Source of the DNA: Xestospongia bergquistia
Lineage: Eukaryota; Porifera; Demospongiae; Haplosclerida; Petrosiidae
Direction of reading: 5' to 3'
DNA: 64,000 bases
Assembly (NCBI GenBank): GCA_963965975.1
Contig: OZ014420.1
Span: 1,018,001-1,082,000 of the forward strand
Each line of letters begins with the position of its first letter. Within the stretch, counting starts at the first letter, position 1. Shown one piece after another: positions 1-12,600 of the stretch. Below the pieces are notes generated by a model that was not told where the DNA came from, did no database searches, and saw nothing but the letters and a program-made list of their open reading frames with translations. The position numbers and the translations under genes are program-made.

Positions 1-360
1 ATATGAGAACTTTAAGTATGATGTATATAACTGCTACATGTACAATTACTATGACAGTAACACTCTCACTAACATTTTTTTAAAAAAGCTGGTATAATCA
101 GATTACTTTCTTTAGTCTCAGTATCTATATATATAACATGGTTATCTTTAACTTTGACTTATATATATATTATATTTTACTAGTCTGACAACATAAACTG
201 TATTATCATTCCCTAAAATAAATATTTATTTAAATTTTGGAATGTCGGATTATCAACAATTGTTTGATTGTTTTTCAAAAGACTCTATCAATTAAAAATT
301 AATAATAATACCCTTATTTCCGGGCCAAGTAGTTATAATTTATTATTATATATATATTGA
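1..360. other. Upstream spacer, no gene seen
   Basis: AT-rich DNA with short TA runs. I find no open frame resembling the RPTP exons downstream and no other recognisable feature. Confidence 0.5.
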
Positions 361-388
361 CTCCACCTCCTACTTTACCTTTATAAAG
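361..388 (+). promoter_or_regulatory. Candidate core promoter of RPTP-A
   Basis: A CTCCACCTC block at 361-369 is followed by TATAAA at 382-387, about 42 bp before the ATG at 424. The same order, a CCxCCTC-like block and then TATAAA 40-60 bp before the ATG, occurs before genes B, C and E. This suggests a shared core promoter and a very short 5' leader. The role is inferred from position and recurrence only. Confidence 0.45.
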
Positions 389-423
389 TTACTCAAATCT
401 TTGAATGATCAAAAATTGTGCCA

Positions 424-3400
424 ATGGAATATTTATATCTTCTTATAGTCTCTCTTCTATTTGTATTGATTAAAGGTTCTTCTAATGATTTCAATGGTAA
501 GTATATTAAACCATATTAATCATAATACTACTGAGGTTGTTGTCGTAGAAAATTGTACAATCACAGTACTAACCACAACAAAGGAAAAAAAAACAGATAA
601 TGAAGATATATTGGTTCATGTTGGCAATAATGTGACTCTTGAATGTTCTTGTGAAAATGATACAATACTGTGGACAAATTTGAGTGAATTTGTTGAAGAT
701 ACTGAGAAGAGTATCCTCACTTTTGTATCAGTACTAAAAAATATCAGTGGTATGTACTCTTGTGAAGAAAATAGTACCAGTAATGCCATCAATATCACCA
801 TTTACTGTAAGTACTAACAAATATTATAATGTTAATTGTACTTCCAATTTTCTTTAGCTATTAATATAATTGGTAACTATACTAACTTACAAGTTGGTAG
901 TACTACAAATATTATATGTCAAAAAGATCCTATCATTCCTAATGTCACAATAACTTGGTATAATGTATCTAGTAACACAATTATTAACTCAACCAAATTA
1001 ACATTGAGTTCTGTAACACTCTATGATCACAATATACTCTACACATGTGTACTACAGTCTGACATCTATCCATCACTGGAGAATAAAACTATCATTGTGG
1101 CTGTGCAGGGTGAGTATAACTAATCATTTGTCCTAAGTTAGTTGAAAAACAGATTAATTTAAACTTTTTTTGTTGTAGATACTTATGTGAGTGTTGTTTC
1201 AATCTCATCACAACAGACAGCATGTATTAATTCAAAAGCAGTTATTGTATGTAACATTACTCTTAATACAACCATTGGTCCTGATCTATCAGTACTTAAC
1301 TATACCTGGTATTATAACAATATTGATATAACTAACAGGAGTGTGATATTGGAACAGAAAGAGCTGGATGATAAAGTAACGACAATACTAAACATCTCAT
1401 CAGTTCAACTATCTGATAATGGAACATATAAATGTAGTGCTAATATCGTTGGAAGCAATGTGACAAAAAGTGATTCTACACTATTTGATGTAATAGGTAT
1501 GTATTAAATTCATTGTCACATATTATATGATTTGTTTTTAGGGATACCTATTGTTGAAGTTTCTACAAAATACAACACCAGTACTGGTAGTCAAGACTGT
1601 CCTACTAACACTGTGTGCTTATATCCTGGAAATAATATCACTATTAATTGTACATCTTCTGAAATATTATACAATATTAGTGGTCCAGATGGAATACATC
1701 AAGATGATTCACTAATGATTACTTCATTTAGTAATAATAGAGAAGGAAATTATACTTGTTCCAGTTCTAATATATGTGGAGAGACTATTTCTACCATTTC
1801 ACTTTCAATGATTAGTGAGTACTGGTTAACTCTCTATGTATTGTTAATTATATTCTATCTACAGTTCCTAATATCACTATTACTGGTAAATATACTGATC
1901 TTATTGTTGGTAGTAAAGTTATCATTACCTGTACTACAATACCCTCTATATCTAACAGTGATATAATATGGTTGTTACCTAATAATATTATGTCAGAACA
2001 ACTAATATTAAATCCAGTGATACCATCTTATAACAGTTTAATATTTACATGTCATGTATCATCAAATTTGTTGTCGCTCAAGTTAACAAGAAATATTACA
2101 CTCACTGTAAAAGGTAAGTAATAATGTTGAACTTTGCAATATTGTTGTTCCTTCAATTTTTTAGATACTAGAGTATCTTCAGTTTCTATGGAGCCAATCC
2201 AATTCCATACCATTGGTGATATAATAATAATTCAATGTAATATCACTCTTAATAATAAAATTGGTCCAAATATATCTTCTCTACAAATCAAATGGTTTCA
2301 TAACAATACCTCTATAACTGATAAAAACATCTCTATTTCACCAATATCAAATGTATCATCATTATTCATTACTACATTAAAGATATTACAAGTACAGACA
2401 AGTGATGCTGGAATATATACCTGTAGTGCTAACATTGTTGGACATACCATCACTACAGGAACTACTGATCTGTGTTTAAAAGGTAAATGATATCTCTATA
2501 ATTATATTTAATTAATTTAATGGATTTGTTCTAATTTAGTTTCAGATAGTAATATCATCAACAAAAATGATGACAGTTTTACAAACTTAATACTGGGTAG
2601 TAGAGCTGAAATACAGTGTGTGAACAGTACATTAACAGGTTTAAGTATAAGATGGAGTAGCTCAAGTGATAGTACTGTGGTTGTTAACAATACATTAGTT
2701 TTACCTACAGTGATACCATCTTGTAATAGTACACAGTATACATGTAGTATATCAGTAAATAGAAATCCATCAATTTGTGAAGTACAGAACAGAACTATCA
2801 CTGTCACTGTTAGAGGTTAGTGATGTATTTACATATTATAAAATATTATTTGTATTATTGTAGATACTTATGTACAATCCACTTTCATTACCACTTTTTT
2901 GAAACATTTTATGTGCAATGGTTTTCTGAATACTAAAATTGATCCTAATGGTGGTATCCATCTTATCAACATTGAATGGCAAAGGAATGGTCAAAAAATA
3001 AACAATACCTATGATAAATATTACACATTTACTAATATTTATCTAACTAAACTTCAATTTGGACAGCTGTTGATTATCAATTCAGTTAAGACTTCATTAG
3101 CTGGTATATACTCTTGTGTGGCTTGGATTGGTAACAATAAGACAAGAAGTGTGACAAATAGTACCACTATGACTGTACCAAGTAAGTTGTCATATTTTTA
3201 CATTCACTATCTTATCACTTACATTACAGTATCAATGGATATCACTGTTATAAGTCATTATAACAGTGAGAATGATGTCACTTTGATATGTGATATTAAA
3301 CTAAGTGATAATGTAGATATCAATACTACTGCACTATTTGAGTGGAAGAAAGGAGATATTAGTTTGAAAAACTATACAACACACATTAATCCAACTAACT

Positions 3401-6400
3401 TATCATCTTCAGCAATATTTGAAATAAAGAGCTTAAAATTATCAGATGCAACAACTTATACATGTCATGTTAATGTCTCTAGTAATTCTCCTTATGTTCT
3501 GTCAAATGAAACTAGTAAGAGTATTAATGTGAGAGTTATAGGTAAGTTATTATAATTATATTGTGTTTATTGATATACCAATACAGTACCTGATATTATT
3601 GTCATAATATCTTCAGTGGAGCCCTATTACAATACTGGTACTAACATTAACCTAACCTGTAATGTTACATTAAATGATACCTACAATATTGTGGATGAGA
3701 CAGTCACTGCACACTTTGAATGGAGAAATAAACAAGAACTATTAAAGAACTATACGGCCACACTATCTCCTAATAACATATCACAGTCCTCATTATTTCA
3801 ACTATATAATATGAATGTATCAAATACAGGAGTGTACGCTTGTCTAGTTACTGTCTCTAAGGAATCTCCTTTTATTATTAGAAGAAATGCTACAACTATT
3901 GTCAAACTAACTGTGATTGGTAAATATTTAATTATTTTATTCTTGTTATTAGAGTAATTCATACTGTAGATATTAGAGTTGTCATTAATACAAGTCATCC
4001 TATACTACTGGATTATCCAGGATATAATGAAGTAACTATAAACTGTTGTTATTATTATAAATCAACAGAACTGAGACTAATAAAAACTGAGTGGTCATAT
4101 ATACACAACGGAAGTACTTCATATAATGTTACTGAACACAGTGATAGATTGGGTAATTGTAGTCAGTTAGTAATGCCATTGAATATATCTGGAAATTATA
4201 CATTTACTTGTTCCAGTAACTTTCAATTAAATACTTCAGTGATGACAGAATACTATTTCAATAATACCACAGTGAATTTTAAAGGTAAGAGGATGTATAG
4301 ATATTAATATATTTGGTTAATTGAAATTATTATAGGTCCTAGACTGCCAAATATCCCCCTCATATTGAGAACATCAGACATTACAAATACTTCAGTTAAT
4401 ATCTCTTGGATAGTAGCAAGTGTTACATATACACCTGAAAACTACACTGTTCACTACAAGACATCTCTCAATAAACTCAGTAACATTAGTGACATTGTTA
4501 GAGGAACTACTGATATCAATGAGTTTATTGAACTAAGAAACAAGACATATTCTATTGTCCTCACTGATCTATATCCAGGTGTAAAATATGATTACTACAT
4601 CTCTGCTATCAATACTGTAGGAAGAATTAACTCTAATTACAGTAGTTTCTATACTGAGGAGACTGGTATGCTTTTAATTAAATTATTAATATTTTTTTAT
4701 TGTTTTCATAGCACCATCTGGTGAGCCACAGAATTTGACAGACATTAAAGTAACATCAAATAAAATTTCATTTTCATGGCAACCACCTTTGTTGCACTTG
4801 AGAAATGGCAATATAACACGCTATTCATTAAGATGTAGTTATTACAACTTAACACATTTGACATCCTTGGAACATCTTTTAATTGTAGACACCTCATATA
4901 TATTGAGCAATCTTCTACCTTACACTAACTATTCCTGTAATCTTAGTGCATCTACCAGTGTTGGTGAAGGACCATCTACTAATGTTGTAGTGAGAACAAA
5001 TCAAGATGGTAAGACTGTGCATCTTTCAAAACAATTATTTTTGTTTTTTCAATACAGTACCAGGAAGTACTCCATTAAATCTCAATATCAGTATCATTAA
5101 TTCCTCTACTTTACAACTATCCTGGACACAACCATTAATACCTAATGGTATCATCACTAAGTACACTATTAACTGTATAGAAGAGAACAACAAGAACCAT
5201 ACTGTAGTAACCAGTACTACAATGATACTAGTGTCAGATCTAAGTCCATATACTAATTACACATGTTCTGTATTTGGACATACAAGAGTTGGTAGGGGAC
5301 CACCAATAATAGGAATAGGAATTACTGATGAAGACAGTGAGTGTGTTAGAACATGATAAGTCATTTACTGATCTACATTAATTTCAGTTCCAGAACAAGT
5401 ACATAATATCATAATCATGATATTAAACAGTAGTATAGTTCGTGTACATTGGAGTAGTCCTCTTATTCCCAATGGTGTCATTATTGACTATGAGTTGAAG
5501 ATATATATTATTGAAAGTCTGACAAACACTTTATTTTATAACACAACATTAAATGACAGTGACCATGTACCAAATATATCATTAGGTGTGTGCGATGTAA
5601 TGATCTATAAGTTTATATTGTTATCTAATAGATCCATTTATACCATACACTATATCTGTGGCTGGAGCAACTATTAAAGGAAGAGGAGAAGCTGTTTTGA
5701 GTACTGTGTTTTTTACACAAGAAGGAAGTAAGTTAATAGAAAATGAACAGTTAGTTTTCAATTTGTTTTATTTAGTTCCTCAATATGGTCCTCAGAATAT
5801 AACAGGGAGATGGTTGGATAGAACATCTATTGAAGTTAATTGGTTAGCTCTGAGTCTTGTAGAGGCAAGAGGCTTCATTACAAACTACACTGTGACTGTA
5901 CAACCTGCTCAGTTAACTAGTAGTAATAGGAAGAGAGAGGAGACTAGTAAACTATTAAGAGTTACAACTTCATCATCTAACGAGACTAGTATTGTTATAA
6001 GAAGTAGTTTAGATCCTACACTAGATTATGTAATATCAGTGTCTGCTAGTACTAAGGTTGGAGAGAGTACTAATAACATTAATATCACATTATCAGCTCT
6101 AGGTAAAATTGTTATATTATTAATATGTTCTAAGTTAATTGATGTTTAGAATATCCTACTACCTTATCCACTAAACTACCAATTATAATAATGTCAGCTG
6201 CTATAGGTGGAGTTATGTTGGCTCTATTGTTGTTTTGTAGTATTGTCATATTCTGCATTATTTAGTAAGCTCTTATGATATACTTGAAACAATTAGATGT
6301 TTGTCTATTTTTTTCTACTAGTATGAAATGTCATCTAAGACGAGTACATGATAAAATAGAGATGTACAATAAAAGACCAATGTATTCTGTTACTACTACA

Positions 6401-9154
6401 AAAATGGACACTATTGAACTACCTCTTGTACCAGAAGGTCAGTTTAAGTAACAAATATGATAATATTGTAAATATGTTAAATTAAATTATATATCTTGAT
6501 TGTCAGTTTTCTATAGAGAAAATTGTTTATCCATTAATTTCATGACAAAAATATTTTTAGTTTTTTCAACCTACCAAAATATGTTGGACTGTTATGTTAG
6601 GTCATTGTTTTTTCATTTTAGATCCCTTTTATCAAAACGTAGTCATTAACGATTCTAGTCATAGGATATCTATTTATGAGTTTCCTTCTTTTGTTAAGAA
6701 TTCAAAGGAGATTATACAATATGAATTCCAGGTACATTTAACTAGTAATATAATGTACATATTATTTGATTTCTCATCAATGTATAGGATATTGAAGGAA
6801 TGGCTCCACTTAAAGCTAATTCTATTGCTAAAAGAAATGCAGGACGAAATCGTTTCCAAAACATCAGTCCATGTATGAAGGGGAAAAATTATAACTAAAT
6901 TATTTATGTATTTGTTTTAACCAGTTGATGTTTAATTTTGTTTTCTCTCTCATTAGTTGATGACAACATTGTTCCATTAAGTCCAATAGAAGGAGAGGAA
7001 GGATCAGATTATATCAATGCATCTTATGTTAATGTAAGTATATCATCAAATTATGTAAAGTTACTATGACTTCTTTCATATAGGGTTACAAGAGGAAGAA
7101 TGCATACATAGCAACACAAGGTCATTGTGTTTTTGTCTCAACGATACTTTCTTATGATTTTACATTTCTTATTATAGGACCGATAGCAAATACAGTAGTT
7201 GACTTTTGGAGAATGATATGGGAATATAAAGTACCTACTATTGTTATGTTAACACAGTTGGTTGAAAAAGGAGTGGTATGTCAAACCAATGCTATTTACT
7301 ATGATTTTAATAATTTTTTTACCTAACAGCGTAAATGTGCCTGCTATTGGCCTGAGCATGTAGGCAAAGAGGAGGACTTTGGTCATGGTATCCATGTTGT
7401 TTTGGAATCAAATGAAATCAATCAAGGCTACAGTAAGAAGAAATTGACTGTTAGAAATGTGAGTTGAGTTATACACATATTTATTGATTACTAGTCAATT
7501 TCAGACTGAGGATGGTGGCACAACATTTTTGGGTGTAACTCATTATCATTTTACTGAGTGGCCTGATCATGGAGTACCTACTGATAAGATGTGTATGATT
7601 GAATTTATTGGTCATATTCGTAAGGCACATCCTCCTGAGGGGGCTCCCCTTGTAGTTCACTGTAGTGCTGGAGTGGGAAGAACTGGTACCTTCATTGTGT
7701 TAGATACTATGTTACAGAGACTGGAACAAGAAGAGAGTCTTAACATTTATGACTTCCTCTTAGAAATCAGACATCAAAGGGTTAAACTAGTTCAAACTGA
7801 AGTAATTTATAATATACAACAAGTGTGATATTGCATCTCTATATTATAGGCCCAGTATGTGTACATTCATGAGTGTCTATCAGAGTACATCCAGTGTGGT
7901 AATACTTTCTTTCCTATCACTGGAACATATGATATTATCAGAGAACTCAGTCAAAGAAAGGAAGGAAAAAGTGGTTTTGAAAAACAGTTTGAGGTTAGTT
8001 CATAATTAACATTGACAGTTATTGTAATAACTTAATTGATGATATAGCTATTAGAGGAACTGTCAGACAACACAACAACACTTTCTTGTTCTGATGTTGA
8101 GGAGAACTATGACAAAAACAGATACTCATATAACTTACCTTGTGAGACAAAATAACATTCAAGAAACAAAAAAATGTTTGTTCTTCTTTAGACAACAACA
8201 CAAGAGTTCGATTGAGCATTAATACATTTGATGACAATAACTACATTAATGCAAGCAAAGTTGATGTATGAGTTATACATTTCACTAATGAGTACATTAT
8301 CTATTATGTCTCTTAGGGTTACAAACGAAACTCAGTGTTCATAGTAACACAAGCTCCAATGAAAGAGACCATACCTGATTTCTGGAGAATGATATGGGAA
8401 CAAGGGAGTAAAACTATTGTATTATTATGTAATACTGGTGATGGGGTAGGTATTTGTTATAGCATATTAAACTGATTGTCCACTTATCATTTATTAGGAG
8501 GAGTGTCCTAAATTCATTCCAGATGTGATTGGTGAAACAGAAACATATGAGATGATATCTGTTACTATGGAGACAGAATTACTTGACATTGAATTCACTG
8601 TAAAGTCTTTAAAACTAAAGAAGGCAAGAAGGACCAAGTTATTGAATCAATAAATAATATGTTTATTATCTAATTAGGATAATTCTGATCAGACAGTGTC
8701 AGTGAGTATCTTCTGGTATGATAGCTGGTATGAACATACAAAGCCACAATCTGGATCTTCACTTCTTAATATGTTTGATACCATAGTTAAAAATCAAAGT
8801 AAAACTGGTAACAAACCTATTACTGTTGTATGCAAGTAAGTCATGTACTATATATGTGTGTGTGTGAGTATTGTATTTGTTAAGTGATGGTGTTGGTAGA
8901 AGTGGTACATTTGTGTGTATCTACTCTGAACTTGAGAGAGTAAAGACAGAGGGAGTAGCTGATATATTTCAGTTCATAAAGAAAGCTAGAAGTCAAAGAG
9001 CAGGACTAGTCCAAGAAGTGGTATGTTCTAGTGTAGTAGATATAATAAATGATAATATTATTAATGTTAGGAGCAGTACATATTTTGTTATGAAGTTCTT
9101 TCAGAATATGCAGAAGAAATATCAAAATATGACAACTTTAAAAATGTTATATAA
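424..9154 (+). CDS. RPTP-A: receptor-type tyrosine phosphatase, 11 Ig + 5 FN3 + TM + D1-D2
   Basis: Predicted type I membrane protein that would remove phosphate from tyrosines of cytoplasmic targets under control of an adhesive ectodomain. My model has 35 exons and about 2276 residues, and every exon keeps frame. Exon 1 (424-496) starts [18 protein letters not shown], a clear signal peptide, and ends in phase 1. Then come 11 Ig exons (a b c n g h i j k l m), five FN3 domains, a membrane helix of type 1, a basic tail, D1 with WPDHGVP and [10 protein letters not shown], and D2 with CNDGVGRSG. The real C-terminus is reached by splicing out 9021-9070: the last exon (9071-9154) then reads [16 protein letters not shown], matching the usual end of a PTP domain. 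Reading through that intron gives an unrelated tail. RPTP assignment is firm; the ligand is unknown. Confidence 0.9.
549..6102 (+). other. RPTP-A ectodomain exons (Ig and FN3)
   Basis: Ig exons, one domain each, all phase 1-1: 549-806 (a), 858-1109 (b), 1179-1496 (c), 1542-1814 (n), 1865-2113 (g), 2165-2482 (h), 2540-2815 (i), 2864-3181 (j), 3230-3541 (k), 3587-3919 (l), 3970-4284 (m). FN3 exons: 4336-4665, 4712-5008, 5058-5336, then one domain split over 5388-5585 and 5632-5727, then 5776-6102. Most Ig exons keep the Cys...Trp...YxC pattern, and N-x-S/T sites are very dense. The last FN3 exon carries a basic SSNRKREE stretch (AGG AAG AGA at 5928-5936), a weak candidate convertase site conserved in all copies. 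Confidence 0.85.
6150..7993 (+). other. RPTP-A membrane helix, juxtamembrane tail and PTP domain D1
   Basis: Membrane exon 6150-6264 encodes a helix beginning [18 protein letters not shown] (type 1). Tail exons 6322-6437 (basic start [11 protein letters not shown], then MYSVTTT) and 6622-6731. D1 exons: 6788-6872 (NRFQNISP, equivalent to the KNRY region), 6957-7033 ([10 protein letters not shown]), 7084-7120, 7178-7275 (FWRMIWE), 7330-7458, 7505-7801, 7850-7993. Exon 7505-7801 holds the whole catalytic core: the WPD loop with its Asp at 7565-7567, the nucleophile Cys at 7661-7663 in [10 protein letters not shown], and the Q-loop region RVKLVQTE. All residues expected for catalysis are present, so D1 should be active. 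Confidence 0.88.
8048..9154 (+). other. RPTP-A PTP domain D2
   Basis: Exons 8048-8141, 8192-8265, 8317-8445, 8498-8623, 8678-8835, 8885-9020, 9071-9154. It keeps a KNRYSYNLP recognition segment and the CX5R loop (CNDGVGRSG). The loop is cut by an intron directly after the Cys codon (8831-8833). The WPD position reads WYE, so the general acid is Glu and the Pro is lost, as in many weak D2 domains. The intron after 8623 starts GCAAGA, a GC-AG intron. A regulatory or weakly active D2 is the likeliest reading. Confidence 0.82.
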
Positions 9155-9689
9155 CAAACAATGTTGTAGATATGTATGTATGTATTGACTTATTAGATCT
9201 AGTAGTGCTATTGTATAATGATTTGTTATTTAGTGTTGACCCCATTGTCTATATACATTTAATGTGTTTCCATTATACTTGTATTTCATTGGGAATAGCC
9301 CTGGCTCATTACTTTATTAACAAAATAATTCAGTCATTTTACAACCTATGATGCTAGCAGGAGTGTTTGAGGATTATAGTTGTTATTCTGAAGAAATATA
9401 ACAACTTTAAAATATGTTATATAATGCTTATGTGATTATATATCATTAGGGACTTATCTACTTAAATGAAAATAGCATTAGGCTATTTGTGTGTTCACTA
9501 AGTTATTGTCTTTCTTCCCCAGCTTTGACATTTGTAAACAACAAAATCATTAATAAAATTGACAACAAATATGATATTATACCCTTAAAAGTGTTATATG
9601 GATATTATATTGAAGAAAACAATAAAATACATCTTTTGCTATATGCAAAACTTTTATTGATCAAGAGCTTAATTCATTTGGTTTCAAAC
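9155..9689 (+). repeat. Spacer duplicated downstream of genes A and D
   Basis: No gene. The stretch after RPTP-A is recognisably the same as 46401-46954 after RPTP-D: both carry GGGAATAGCCCTGGCTCATT followed by similar sequence, and both run into the same signal-peptide relic. This points to a segmental duplication that included the spacer. Confidence 0.7.
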
Positions 9690-12600
9690 ATGAGGACTCT
9701 CCTGATTACAATATGCGTATTCTTTACTTTTTTGTATTTTCTGAAGCAGGTGAGTGTCTATATAACTATTTGGAGTGGATCCATTTATTTTAATTTTAGA
9801 CATATATTCACTTAATGTTACAATCAATATACTTCCGTTTGAAAACATTACTGATGGACTTTTTTATGTTGGTAGTAATGTAACTCTACAATGTGATTTT
9901 AATAATGATGCAGTACAGTGGTATTATAATGATAAGTGGATTGGATATATATTAGCATAACCTTGAACTCAGCAGTATATTCTGATAGTGGTGAGTACAG
10001 TTGTATAGGACAAGAAGACAACAAAGCCTGTCACATCAATATCACAGTTTAGGGTAAGTAAAGTTGATATTTCTTTAACATTAGTTATTTAATCATTTAG
10101 CTATTGATATTACCGGTAACTATACTAACTTACAAGTTGGTAGTACTACAAATATTACATGTCAAACAGATCCTATTATTCCTAATGTCACAATAACTTG
10201 GTATAATATATCCAGTAACACAATTATTAACGCAACCAAGTTAACATCAAGTCCTGTAGCACTATGATCACAATATACTCTACACATGTGTAGTACAGTC
10301 TAACATGTATCCATCACTGGAAAATAAAACCGTTTAAGGTCTGTATCTACTGATTTCATGTCTACTGATTTAGTTAAAAACAGTTTAATTTAAACTTTAT
10401 TCTTGCTATACATATTTATGTGAGTGTTGTTTCAATATTAACTGAGCAGACAGCGTGTCTTAATCATAATAACATTGATATAACTAAATAGGAGCAAGTT
10501 AGAATAGAAAGAGCAAGATAATAAAGTGATCACAATACTCATCATCTCATCAGTTCAATTATCTCATACTAGAATATATGAATGCAGTGTTACTAGTGAT
10601 GTGACAAAAATGACTCCACACTATTTGAAATAAAAGTTATGTATTAAATTCATTATCATATATTATATTTTTTTAGGGAATACCTATTTTGCAGTTTCTA
10701 CAGAATATGACAATATGGTATTTGAGATTTCCTATTAATGCTGTGTACTCATATCCTGGAAATAATATCACTATTACATATACAGCTTTTGAAATCTCTC
10801 ATGAACAATGTCACTTTGACATGTGATATTGAATTGACTGATAATGTTGATATCAATACTATTGCACTATTTGAGTGGAAGAAAGGAGACAAAAGTCTGA
10901 ATACTATACTACTCACATTACTCCAACTAATTTATCATCTTCAACAATATTTTATATAGGGAGTTTGAAATTATCAGATGCAACAACTTATACTTGTCAT
11001 GTTAATGTCTCTAGTAATCCTCTTTATGTTCTATCAGATAAAGCTAGCGAGAGTATTGATGTGAGTGTTAAAGGTAAGTATTATAATTTTATTTTGTTTA
11101 TTTATATACCAATATAGTACCTGATATTATTGTCACAATATCTTCAGTGGACCCTTATTACAATACTAGTGCTAATATTAACCTAACCTGTAATGTTACA
11201 CTAAATGATACCTACAATATTGTACACTTTAATGGTAACATTTGAAAGATGTTACTATTATTGAATTATCATAGGTGCTAGATTCCTAAATATTGAGAAC
11301 AATAGACATTACAAGTACTTCAGTTAACATCTCTCAGATTGAGATGGTTAGAATGTGTATCTTTCAATTTAATTATTAATATTGTCTTTTCAATGCAGTA
11401 CCAGGACATACTCCATTAAATCTCAATATCAGTTTCAATAATTCCTCTACATTACTATTATTCTGGTCACAACCATTAATACCCAATGGTATTATCACTA
11501 AGTACACCATTAACTGTATAGGAGAGAACAATAAGAACCACACTGTAGTGACCAGTACTACAATGACACTAGTAAGATCTAATTCCATATACTAGCTACA
11601 CATGTTCTGTTTTTGGACACATAAAAGTTGCTAAAGAACCACCAATAATAGCTACAGGACTGACTGATGAAGACAGTGAGTGTATTTAATCACAAGTCAT
11701 ATATTGATCTACATCAATTGCAGTTCCAGAACAAGTACAGAGTATTTCAATCACTATAATTGTTAAACAGTAGTACAGTTCATGTTCATTGGAGTAGTCC
11801 TCTTATTCCCAATGGTGCCATTATTGAATATGAGTTAAAGATATATGTTGTTGAAAATCTGACAAACACTTTAGTTTATAATACAATATTAACTGACAGT
11901 AACCATGTACTGAGTATAACATTAGGTATGTGATAGATAGGTAATGATTTATAAGTTAATGTATTGTTCTAATAGATCAATTTACATCATACACTATATC
12001 TGTGATTGGAGCTATTAAAAATGGAAGAGGACAAGCTGTTTCAAGTATTATATTCATTATGCAAGAAGGAAGTAAGATAAAGTAATAATTTATATTTAGT
12101 TCAACTATCATTTAGTTCCTCAATATGGTGCTCAGTATATCTATTGAAGTTAGTTGGTTAGCTCTGACTCTTGTAGTAGTAGTAAGAGGCTTCATTACAA
12201 ACTACACTATGACTGTACAACCTGTTCAATTAACTAGTAGTAATAGGAAGAGAGAGGAGACTAGTAAACTATTAAGAGTTACAACTTCATCATCTAATGA
12301 AACTAGTATTTTTATAAGAAGTAGTTTAGATCCTACACTAGACTATGTAATATCAGTGTCTGCTAGTACTAAGATTTGAGAGAGTACTAATAACATCAAT
12401 ATCACATTATCAGCTCTAGGTAAATTGATTGATTTCAATATGTGTATTTTATTAATTGGTGTATGTATTTAGAGTCTCCTACAACATCATTACCTATGAT
12501 TTTGATATATGCAGCTGGAGGAGGAGGAGTAATAGCTTTAATTCTAATTGTATTTCTTATTTGTTGTATTGTTATATGGTCAGTATTATTGTATTTGAAG

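Noticed and set aside
616..801. Minus-strand open frames opposite Ig and FN3 exons (also 2517-2807, 17972-18304, 32580-32870, 49489-49776, 62782-63051 and others)
   Set aside because: They recur at the same place opposite homologous exons and show no own domain, start context or splice signals. They are shadows of conserved coding exons.
3941..3969. Alternative acceptor TTATTAG before the m exon
   Set aside because: Using it leads to an immediate stop in gene A and is not conserved. The AG at 3968-3969 keeps frame in all copies.
9021..9188. Extended C-terminus read straight through after GLVQEV, as in the unspliced frame of all copies
   Set aside because: Removing the 50-bp intron 9021-9070 gives EQYIFC..EVLSEY, the expected end of a PTP domain, in every copy. 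The read-through frame resembles nothing.
9489..9815. 108-residue open frame before pseudogene A'
   Set aside because: Only the part from 9690 matches a signal-peptide exon; the rest is the duplicated spacer.
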